Positions 1-5,570 of a stretch of 7,297 bases of DNA are shown in pieces (positions within the stretch are counted from its first letter, which is position 1; each line of letters begins with the position of its first letter). The DNA comes from Haemophilus_D parainfluenzae_AD. GTDB lineage: Bacteria > Pseudomonadota > Gammaproteobacteria > Enterobacterales > Pasteurellaceae. Position numbers and translations under genes: made by a program. Below the pieces are notes generated by a model. The model ran no database searches, had not been told where the DNA came from, and worked only from the letters and a program-made list of their open reading frames with translations. Location: NCBI RefSeq assembly GCF_001679325.1, contig NZ_LZMX01000004.1; one strand, 5' to 3'.

Positions 1-29
1 CGGTATTATGTAGCAGTTGCACAAAGACC
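1..29 (+). repeat. Left terminal inverted repeat, 29 bp
   Basis: It is a perfect inverted match to bases 7269-7297. It begins CGGTATTATG and ends AAAGACC. The two ends diverge from base 30 onward. It is the expected transposase recognition and cleavage end. The true tip could be one base in, at GG, because many IS1595-family ends start with GG; the flanks needed to decide this are absent. Confidence 0.95.
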
Positions 30-37
30 TAACCGCT

Positions 38-65
38 TGAAAATACTAAAATCTCCATTGAAAAT
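38..65 (+). promoter_or_regulatory. Possible promoter starting inside the left hairpin
   Basis: TTGAAA (38-43) and GAAAAT (60-65) are 16 bp apart and would start RNA near base 72, after the left arm of the hairpin. Such an RNA would lack the left arm and leave the ribosome site of the following gene open. The -10 box is a poor match (4 of 6), so this is only a candidate. Confidence 0.25.
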
Positions 66-85
66 TTAACTCAATGGAGATTTTT
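48..85 (+). terminator. Left-end hairpin: terminator-like and sequestering the next gene's RBS
   Basis: Bases 48-61 pair perfectly with 71-84 (14 bp, 9-nt loop), and the right arm ends in five T residues, so it reads as an intrinsic terminator for transcripts entering from the left. Read on the other strand the arm also runs into a T-rich stretch. The right arm contains GGAG (76-79), the only reasonable Shine-Dalgarno for the ATG at 89. Read-through RNA from outside would therefore hide that site. Insertion sequences often protect their genes this way from external transcription. Confidence 0.75.
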
Positions 86-88
86 ATT

Positions 89-586
89 ATGGCAGAATCC
101 CACCTTATTTCTCAACTTACCAAATTAATCGAAAGTAGCTATAAAGAAAAAGCAATTCTTGAACATCAGCTTACTCAGTTGGAACAACAGAAATCAGATT
201 TAGAGGATAAAATATTTTGTTTTGAGAATACCTTGATATACATTGAACCCAATTTCGATTTAAGGCAAATCAAAACACAATTTAATGTTTCAAGGCTAAT
301 AAAACCTCGATTGTTTAAGCAAAATCTTCAATTGTTGGTTGCAAGAGTATTAAAGCAAAGTGATAGTTGGAAAACATTATACTTTATTACAGAGGCGTCG
401 TTGGAATTAGACACTGGCAAAGATTATCCTCTACCCCAAAAAGAACATGAATTAGCTGTTGCTCGCGTATTGAAAGAACTGTATAAGAAAGGAATTATTG
501 AACGGAAAGAAGTTGAATTACATAAACGGATACAAAAGCGAAGATTTTTCAGGCGTTCTGAATGGCGATTAAAACCTCTTGAGTAG
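89..586 (+). CDS. Coiled-coil plus winged-helix-like accessory protein (165 aa)
   Basis: No family is recognised. Residues about 5-55 are rich in Glu, Gln, Lys and Leu with heptad-like spacing and probably form a coiled coil. Residues about 75-140 look like a small helical, winged-helix-type domain containing LFKQN, VARVLKQ, PQKEHELAVARVLKEL and YKKGIIERK. The tail (146-156, KRIQKRRFFRR) is strongly basic, which suggests nucleic acid binding. The same layout and several shared residues occur in the convergent 140-aa protein at 615-1037, so the two appear to be paralogues. I chose ATG 89, with GGAG nine bases upstream; an in-frame ATG at 74 lies inside the hairpin and has no visible ribosome site. 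Its position at the transposon tip suggests a role in end binding or regulating transposition, which is inference. Confidence 0.72.
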   Translation: MAESHLISQLTKLIESSYKEKAILEHQLTQLEQQKSDLEDKIFCFENTLIYIEPNFDLRQIKTQFNVSRLIKPRLFKQNLQLLVARVLKQSDSWKTLYFITEASLELDTGKDYPLPQKEHELAVARVLKELYKKGIIERKEVELHKRIQKRRFFRRSEWRLKPLE

Positions 587-597
587 AAATGGATAAG

Positions 598-622
598 TAG
601 CGGTAGAAATACCGCTATTTTT
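598..622 (+). terminator. Intrinsic terminator between the convergent accessory genes
   Basis: TAGCGGTA (598-605) pairs with TACCGCTA (610-617) across a GAAA loop, followed by TTTTT (618-622). It ends the rightward gene at 89-586. The right arm contains the stop codon of the leftward gene (615-617). On the minus strand the stem is not followed by a T run, so it should terminate mainly rightward transcription. Confidence 0.8.
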
Positions 623-1037
623 GTTTCCATTGCCAGTGAACCTCATTTCGGCTGATTTGAATTCTATCAATCCATTCTCTTTTATAAAACTCATTCAGTT
701 GTTTACGAACGGAATCAAGATGCTTTTCAGATGGTGTATCAGGATTTTGTTCAATATCAAAAATGCGCTGCGTAAGCTCGGCAATTGTGAAGGCTTTGTT
801 GGGCGCTTCTCGCATCATTTGTACGATGTATTTACGAATTTTCCCTTTAAAGAGTTTATATTTGGAACGGTACACAAAGTTGTCCGTATTATAAAGGGCT
901 ACATCACTTTCTTGTTGAGTAAGTTCAATAGCACGTTTTAATGTGGCAATATTCGCCTCAAGTAACGCAAGATGATGCAAGACTTGTTTACGCTCAAACT
1001 CAAATTCTTTGAGTTTCTTATCTAGGTTATATGCCAT
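615..1037 (-). CDS. Coiled-coil plus winged-helix-like protein, partner of transposase A (140 aa)
   Basis: No named family is recognised. Residues about 4-45 form a probable coiled coil (KKLKEFEFERKQVLHHLALL and onward). Residues about 60-130 look like a winged helix: KLFKGKIRKYIVQMM, then FTIAELTQRIF as a likely helix-turn-helix core, then EKHLDSVRKQLNEFYKR and WIDRI. The spacing of LFK, the KH/EH pair, L-x-E-x-YK and I-x-R matches the protein at 89-586, so the two are probably paralogues. The ATG lies 4 nt after the transposase A stop codon (TAG ATAT ATG), with no clear Shine-Dalgarno of its own, so translational coupling is likely. The tight operon suggests it works with the transposase, for example in DNA-end binding or as a regulator. 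That role is inferred from position and fold only. Confidence 0.75.
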   Translation of the reverse strand: MAYNLDKKLKEFEFERKQVLHHLALLEANIATLKRAIELTQQESDVALYNTDNFVYRSKYKLFKGKIRKYIVQMMREAPNKAFTIAELTQRIFDIEQNPDTPSEKHLDSVRKQLNEFYKREWIDRIQISRNEVHWQWKQK

Positions 1038-1041
1038 ATAT

Positions 1042-2079
1042 CTACTGCCAAATCACTTCTTGATGAATAATTTTACGCTGCCAATAACCGCACCATTCAT
1101 TGTTATCGTTGGTGGTTTTCAAACATCGGCTTAATACATCAATAAACTGCGCTTTATTTGAGGTACGGCGATTGTCCTCGCGGTAGGCAATTTCATTAGC
1201 ATAGTTAAGTAAATATTCATTGCTGATACGATGAACTTGTCCGTAATACATCCGTTTGAAACGACTGAATAGACTTTCTGCCTGATTATTTGTTACACCT
1301 AAGTCACTGCGATATTCTTCTTTATGGTTGACAGTTCTCAAGTTATAGTAAGGCAACAAGACATCATAAGCCGTGCTTTCATCGGTATTGATTTGCGTAT
1401 TAGGTTTAATAAATTTGTTAGCAAAGCTTTTCACTACCGATTGCGATTCAGTATGCGCTACAAAAACGTGAGAACGTTTTGCCCCACAATGCAGCGCATT
1501 ATTGGCTTTTTCTTCTGGCGAATAATGTTCACGTGCAACCATGACACAACGTTTATCAGGATTCTGATTTTCCTTTAAACGATAGTCAATGCGGTCAGAT
1601 TTCTTGTTTGCTTTACGTGGTGCAGGATGAACATAAGTACCGTCCATATCCACTACACCTGAAAGTGGTTTCATATCACGACTTTCTAATAATGCCTTGC
1701 GGAATTTATGTGATAAAACAAATGCTGTGCGAGGATTAAGTTTTGCATTACGTGCTAATTGAAGGGAAGATAAGCCTTTGACGGCATTTACCCATTCCAT
1801 TAAAGCATAAAGATAAACCTTAATCGGTTTCTTGCGATTAGCAAAAATGGTGCCAGAAGTGACACTAAAAGTATGATTACAATGTTTGCAGCGCCATTGT
1901 TTACGTGTAGAAATATAATAAGGCTTGTGTTGTACCCCACATTTAGGGCAAGTGATGAACTCTTTTCCACCCCATCTTAATTCACAAAGCAAATCATACG
2001 CTTCTTCTTCCGAAAGTTGTGCAATCTCGTAAGAAGAAAGCGTGCGAGCTTTGCTAGAAAGTAAGAAATGCTGAGTCAT
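1042..2079 (-). CDS. Transposase A, IS1595/ISXO2-like, DDE-type (345 aa)
   Basis: It catalyses cutting and joining of the transposon ends. An N-terminal zinc ribbon typical of IS1595-family transposases has Cys pairs at 44/47 (CPKC) and 64/67 (CKHC), followed by FSVTSGTIF. The RNase H-like catalytic core has D146 in VDMDGTYV, D233 in INTDES, and the block NNQAESLFSRFKRMYYG (264-280) with N264/N265, E268 and K275. This fits the DD(N/E)-K pattern of the family, and length and C-terminus look complete. It shares about 25 of 36 residues with transposase B across the zinc ribbon, so they are paralogues but not recent duplicates. It heads a two-gene operon with the 140-aa protein. A strong candidate promoter (2156-2184) contains a palindrome, so repression by the divergent XRE protein is plausible. 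No frameshift is visible. Confidence 0.95.
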   Translation of the reverse strand: MTQHFLLSSKARTLSSYEIAQLSEEEAYDLLCELRWGGKEFITCPKCGVQHKPYYISTRKQWRCKHCNHTFSVTSGTIFANRKKPIKVYLYALMEWVNAVKGLSSLQLARNAKLNPRTAFVLSHKFRKALLESRDMKPLSGVVDMDGTYVHPAPRKANKKSDRIDYRLKENQNPDKRCVMVAREHYSPEEKANNALHCGAKRSHVFVAHTESQSVVKSFANKFIKPNTQINTDESTAYDVLLPYYNLRTVNHKEEYRSDLGVTNNQAESLFSRFKRMYYGQVHRISNEYLLNYANEIAYREDNRRTSNKAQFIDVLSRCLKTTNDNNEWCGYWQRKIIHQEVIWQ

Positions 2080-2155
2080 CGTCTTGTTTAAAATTTATGT
2101 TAATAGAGATTTTAAATATGCTCAAACGTGATAAAATGCGTTTAAACTTAAAACA

Positions 2156-2184
2156 AATATACGCTCATTTGCGTAATTTGTCAA
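2156..2184 (-). promoter_or_regulatory. Strong candidate promoter for transposase A
   Basis: On the minus strand a perfect TTGACA (-35, at 2184-2179) is followed after 17 bases by TATATT (-10, at 2161-2156, 5 of 6). Transcription would start near 2149 and give a leader of about 70 nt before the ATG at 2079. The spacer contains the palindrome at 2160-2175, so a bound repressor would block RNA polymerase directly. Confidence 0.7.
2160..2175. promoter_or_regulatory. Putative repressor operator O1 in the transposase A promoter
   Basis: TACGC (2160-2164) and GCGTA (2171-2175) form a perfect inverted repeat with a 6-bp centre, lying between the -35 and -10 boxes. The likely ligand is the XRE protein encoded next door. 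A related 14-base sequence (11 of 14 identical) lies at 2203-2216. Confidence 0.5.
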
Positions 2185-2202
2185 TTATAAATTGAAAATG
2201 GA

Positions 2203-2216
2203 ACGCTCAAATGTGT
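2203..2216. promoter_or_regulatory. Putative operator O2 over the XRE start codon
   Basis: ACGCTCAAATGTGT matches the O1 core ACGCTCATTTGCGT at 11 of 14 positions and overlaps the ATG at 2211. Binding here would let the repressor limit its own expression. A third partial copy, GCTCAAACGT, is at 2120-2129 and adjoins the inverted repeat AAACG/CGTTT (2124-2143). Confidence 0.4.
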
Positions 2217-2543
2217 ATATCAGAAAGATTAAGACAAGTTTGTGAAGCTAAAAATTGGAAAATTACAGATTTTGCAGAGCAGGCAGGAATAGCTTATCGC
2301 ACGATGCAAGGTTATATCGGTGGTGAACGTGAACCCAATGCAGAAGGAATGTCAGGCATTGCTAAAGCGGGAGTAAATTTAAATTGGCTCGTGAGTGGTG
2401 AAGGTGAGATGTTTCAAGCTGTAATGCCGAAAAATACTATCTCAGAGCAAGAAGAAAAGCTGATTGCAGACTATCGTACTATGCCTGAAAATTTAAGGGA
2501 TGCCTTTGCTATTTCTTTTAAGGAAATATCAGAAAAACAATAA
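2211..2543 (+). CDS. XRE/CI-like helix-turn-helix repressor (110 aa)
   Basis: A small DNA-binding regulator of the phage-repressor type. Residues about 3-62 form a Cro/CI-like five-helix domain. The helix-turn-helix is about 18-40 (ITDFAEQAGIAYRTMQGYIG), and the end of the domain, LNWLVSGEGEMF (57-68), is characteristic of these proteins. Residues about 78-106 (EEKLIADYRTMPENLRDAF) form a short helical tail that probably serves dimerisation; there is no LexA-like peptidase domain. The start is ATG 2211 with GGAA (2200-2203) seven bases upstream. It is divergent from transposase A, and the leader ORF and restriction-modification gene follow in the same direction. It may thus control transposition, the enzyme, or both, like the controller proteins of restriction systems. 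Its targets are inferred from the palindromes between 2118 and 2216. Confidence 0.9.
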   Translation: MCISERLRQVCEAKNWKITDFAEQAGIAYRTMQGYIGGEREPNAEGMSGIAKAGVNLNWLVSGEGEMFQAVMPKNTISEQEEKLIADYRTMPENLRDAFAISFKEISEKQ

Positions 2544-2551
2544 ATACTAAT

Positions 2552-2580
2552 TTGACACTAACTCAACAAGGAACAAAAAT
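2552..2580 (+). promoter_or_regulatory. Possible promoter for the restriction-modification gene
   Basis: A perfect TTGACA at 2552-2557 is followed after 17 bases by AAAAAT (2575-2580, 4 of 6). RNA would start near 2587, at the first tandem repeat and after the leader ATG at 2579. If this promoter is used, the leader ORF would be translated only from longer transcripts that begin upstream, for example at the XRE promoter. Confidence 0.35.
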
Positions 2581-2680
2581 GTCACTACAAGCCTACAAGC
2601 CTACAAGCCTACAAGCCTACAAGCCTACAAGCCTACAAGCCTACAAGCCTACAAGCCTACAAGCCTACAAGCCTAAATAA
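2579..2680 (+). CDS. Small leader ORF running through the 8-bp repeats (33 aa in the present state)
   Basis: ATG 2579 has a good Shine-Dalgarno, AAGGAA at 2568-2573, five bases upstream. The ORF begins [11 protein letters not shown] and then repeats the eight residues QAYKPTSL until TAA at 2678. The repeat unit has no stop in any forward frame. With 12 or 9 copies instead of 11, the frame would run to TAA at 2727 (present numbering), overlapping the restriction enzyme ATG at 2722. With 10 copies it would stop at 2674. No repeat state fuses it to the enzyme, because that frame always has TAA at 2674. The likely role is cis-acting translation control; the peptide itself need not function. Whether it is translated is unproven. 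Confidence 0.5.
2585..2675 (+). repeat. Tandem 8-bp repeat, 11 full copies of CAAGCCTA
   Basis: Eleven perfect copies of CAAGCCTA occupy 2588-2675, preceded by the last three bases of another copy (2585-2587). Perfect short repeats with a unit not divisible by three change length by strand slippage and are a standard basis of phase variation in host-adapted Gram-negative bacteria. The tract lies between a ribosome site with ATG and the restriction-modification gene. Confidence 0.97.
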
Positions 2681-2721
2681 TACCTCATACATTGAGACAT
2701 TCCGTATTTTTGGAGGTTTCA

Positions 2722-5331
2722 ATGGCTAAATCAAAGAAAAAAAGTGTTGAACCTTTAATTGAAAAATTAGGAAATGAGTGGCTTTCATCTTTAAATATTT
2801 CTCAATATCCTAAACAAATACCAATCAACTCAAGTATAGATTCTGCATTAAAAAATGCCTTATCTAAACAAGGAGGGAAAGGAGGAAATTTCCCTGATAA
2901 TAAATTATGCATCATTGATGAAAGACAAAAAGAATGGATTTTTATGATTGAATATAAAGGATATGAAGATTCATTAGTTTTTCTAACTGGTGGTGATGTA
3001 ATTAATAAAGATGAGCAGGGTAAATTAAATTTTAAAATAATAAATAATTATGCTGTTAATGGTGCTGTACATTATTCTTCAATAATAGCTAGCAATACTG
3101 AATATAAACAAGTTATAGCTATTGGAATGACGGGTTTTTATAATAGTTGTGGTGATTTAGAACATAAGATTGGCGTGTATTATGTATCTTCTGAAAATCT
3201 TAATCATGCGATAAAAATAGGTGATTATTCTGATTTTTCCTTTTTAAGCAAAGAAAACTTTAATGAATTTGTTGAAAAAGTAAATTTAATTACGATATCT
3301 GAGGATGATAAACTCCGACTTCAACATGAATTTGAATTAGATTTAGAAAATAACTTAAAAGAACTAAATCAGTTAATGCATGATGAACTAGGTATTACTG
3401 TAAAAGACAGAGTAGAGATTGTATCTGGCTTAATTATTGCATCATTAGGTGTCCCTAATAAAGTTTCTCCATTAGAAATCAGTGATCTTAAAGGCGGAAT
3501 GAAGGGGCAGACAAATAATGATGGTAAAATTGTCTTAGACAAGGTGACAGATTTTCTTACTGAAAAAGAAATTCCTGAAGATAAGAAAGATTTAATATTG
3601 CTTAATCTTGAAAAAGTTTTTCTTTATTCAAATATTGCAGATGTTGAAATAGACAAAGAAACAAATCAAGTAAAGTCAAAATATACTCACTTGAAGAAAA
3701 TATATGAGTTTATTCTATATAAGATCTACCCATATTACAAGTCAAAATTAATGTTAGATTTTACGGGGAAACTATTTAATGTAATGAATGACTGGGTTCA
3801 AGTTCCAGATGGAAGAAAGAATGACGTTGTATTAACTCCTAGATATGTAACAGAAATGATGGCAAAGATTGCAGGGGTAGATAGAAATTCATACGTTTGG
3901 GATTTTGCAACAGGTTCAGGGGGCTTTTTAGTTTCATCAATGAAACTTATGATACAAGATGCAAACAAAAAAGAAACCAGCATCAAAGAAAGAAATAAAA
4001 AGATCAATAATATAATGAAAAATCAATTATTGGGAATTGAATTATTATCTGATATGTATATGTTAGCTGTGCTAAATATGATCCTTATGGGAGATGGTTC
4101 ATCTCATATTATGCAAAAAGATAGCTTAAATAACTTTGATGGCAACTATGAATTTGGTGATAACAAGGGAAAAAAATTTCCAGCAAATGTTTTCTTACTG
4201 AATCCTCCATATTCAGAATCAGGTAAAGGACTAAATTTTGTACAAAAAGCCCTAAGCATGATGGATAAAGGTGGAAAAGCAGTTATTCTTATACAAGAAA
4301 CAGCAGGTAGTGGTGGCGGACTGCCATACTCAAAAGAAATACTAGCTAATAATAGACTAATTGCAAGTATAAAAATGGCTAATATATTTCTAGGAAAAGC
4401 AGGAGTTCAAACTGGTATTTTTGTCTTTGATGTAGGAACTCCTCATGAAATAGATTATAAAGTAAAATTTATTGATATGTCTAATGATGGATATTTTAGA
4501 CAAAATAGAAGGAACTCATCTGCTTATGTTAATTTACAAAATATTGATCACGCTAATGAACGTTATCAAGAAGTAGTTGATATTATAAAATTTGGAGAAG
4601 AGAAATTAAATTACTATAAAGGACATTATGTCGAAGATAAAATATCTCTAGACGGTAAGGATTGGACAGTTGCACAACATTTAGATAAATGTAATGACAC
4701 CACTCAGGAAGATTACTCTGAGGTATTTTGCCGTCATATATCAACTGATTTGTTCCATAAATTAAAGAAACAAAATTGGAGTATCAAAGAGGTAAAATAC
4801 AAACCTTTTAGACTTGGCAAACTCTTTGATGCAATTAATGGCTCTCAGCCACCCAAAGATAATAGATATAATATACAAATAGACGGTTCTGTTGCAGCAA
4901 TTACAGGTAGAACAACTAATAATGGTGTTGATTTCTATACACTACCTAATGAGAGGATTGTTTATCAAAATGAATTAACTATAGCAAAAGATGGGGAATA
5001 TGCAGGAACAGTATTTTTACAAACTGAGCCATTTGTTCCCGCAGGTCATTGTATAGCTTTAGTTGCAAAAATAAATATGTCCAACTCTCAAAAGCTATAT
5101 ATTGCAGCTCAATTTGAGTCTTTAGTAAGAAATAAATATTGGAAAGGTGCAAAAGACAGAGGTGCTGTAGGAATACAAGGAGATAATAATATTTTAGATC
5201 TATATATTGATATGCCAGTGGATGATAAAGGGAATATTGATTGGTCAATCATTGATTCAATTACAAATCAAATAAAAGATAATTATTCATGTTATTTGAA
5301 ACAGTACGCAAATTATTTACTTGAATTATAA
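2722..5331 (+). CDS. Single-chain restriction-modification enzyme, Type IIG/BcgI-like (869 aa)
   Basis: It appears to combine DNA cleavage, adenine-N6 methylation and target recognition. The N-terminal part holds a PD-(D/E)xK-type nuclease signature: P58-D59, then E77-Y78-K79 within MIEYKG. A helical linker (about 190-350) leads to a HsdM-like methyltransferase: [10 protein letters not shown] (371-380), the SAM-binding loop [11 protein letters not shown] (393-403), GIELLSDMY (438-446) and the catalytic NPPY (494-497). Residues about 690-869, starting [17 protein letters not shown], form one target-recognition domain. The start is ATG 2722 with GGAGG (2712-2716) five bases upstream; an in-frame TTG at 2692 lacks a ribosome site. 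The gene looks clearly more A/T-rich than the transposases, as expected for acquired cargo. Specificity cannot be read from the sequence. A nuclease-dead methyltransferase is possible but the motif residues are present. Confidence 0.9.
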
Positions 5332-5370
5332 AGTTTTGTAATTTTATAAAATATTCTTTCTAATTTATAT

Positions 5371-5399
5371 AAAAACAACCTCGCAAGGGGTTGTTTTTT
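5371..5399 (+). terminator. Intrinsic terminator after the restriction-modification gene
   Basis: AAAAACAACC (5371-5380) pairs perfectly with GGTTGTTTTT (5389-5398) around an 8-nt loop, and six T residues (5394-5399) end the structure. It lies 40 bases after the stop codon and separates the cargo operon from the second transposase. Confidence 0.9.
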
Positions 5400-5403
5400 G
5401 TTC

Positions 5404-5433
5404 TTGCAAATCGATCAAACTTTGATCTAAAAT
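5404..5433 (+). promoter_or_regulatory. Candidate promoter for transposase B with a palindrome in its spacer
   Basis: TTGCAA (5404-5409, 4 of 6) and TAAAAT (5428-5433, 5 of 6) are 18 bases apart. The spacer is almost filled by a perfect inverted repeat, GATCAAA (5413-5419) and TTTGATC (5421-5427) around a single C. This is the same arrangement as at transposase A but with a different palindrome. Just downstream, ACTTTTGAGC (5441-5450) is the reverse complement of GCTCAAAAGT, which resembles GCTCAAATGT in the O2 site. The leader would be long (about 110-130 nt). A second possible -10, TATATT, is at 5473. Confidence 0.45.
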
Positions 5434-5509
5434 GCCACCCACTTTTGAGCAAATCTTCTCGTTTGCTTTTTTTATATTTTATTCGTTCAACCAATTTAGC
5501 AAGAGAAAC

Positions 5510-5560
5510 ATGACTTATTGGCTACAAAACAATAAGTTGAAAGTTGATTATGCACGTTGA
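5510..5560 (+). CDS. Possible 16-aa leader peptide ahead of transposase B
   Basis: ATG 5510, preceded by AAGAGAA, opens a short ORF coding MTYWLQNNKLKVDYAR and ends at TGA 5558, ten bases before ATG 5571. It overlaps an alternative transposase start (ATG 5550) in another frame. Its early codons lie in a hairpin (5513-5520 paired with 5530-5537). It could couple or attenuate transposase translation. A chance ORF of this length is also quite possible. Confidence 0.25.
   Translation: MTYWLQNNKLKVDYAR
5513..5537 (+). promoter_or_regulatory. Hairpin in the transposase B leader
   Basis: ACTTATTG (5513-5520) pairs perfectly with CAATAAGT (5530-5537) across a 9-nt loop, and G-T wobbles can extend it by two pairs. 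It has no T tail, so it is not a terminator. It sits just upstream of the possible starts at 5544, 5550 and 5571 and may modulate translation. Confidence 0.4.
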
Positions 5561-5570
5561 ACGAAAAAAA

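Noticed and set aside
31..40. AACCGCTTGA resembles the reverse complement of a Pasteurellaceae DNA uptake sequence (ACAAGCGGTC type).
   Set aside because: Only the 8-base core matches and no other copies were noticed in the window, so it neither proves host nor function.
424..630. Minus-strand ORF of 68 codons under the first accessory gene.
   Set aside because: It is a shadow of a better-supported gene, with no ribosome site or recognisable domain. Similar overlapping ORFs under the transposases and the restriction enzyme were left out for the same reason.
2585..2675. CRISPR-like array.
   Set aside because: The units are 8 bp, contiguous and without spacers; this is a simple tandem repeat.
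2692..2721. In-frame TTG start that would add ten residues to the restriction-modification enzyme.
   Set aside because: It has no Shine-Dalgarno, while ATG 2722 has a near-perfect GGAGG at good spacing.
4667..4677. CAGTTGCACAA inside the restriction-modification gene equals 11 bases of the TIR.
   Set aside because: It falls in coding sequence (T-V-A-Q), extends no further into the TIR pattern, and is best treated as chance.
2579..5331. Classic phase variation with the repeat inside the methyltransferase reading frame.
   Set aside because: The enzyme's frame has a TAA at 2674 at the end of the repeat, so no copy number can fuse the upstream ATG to it.
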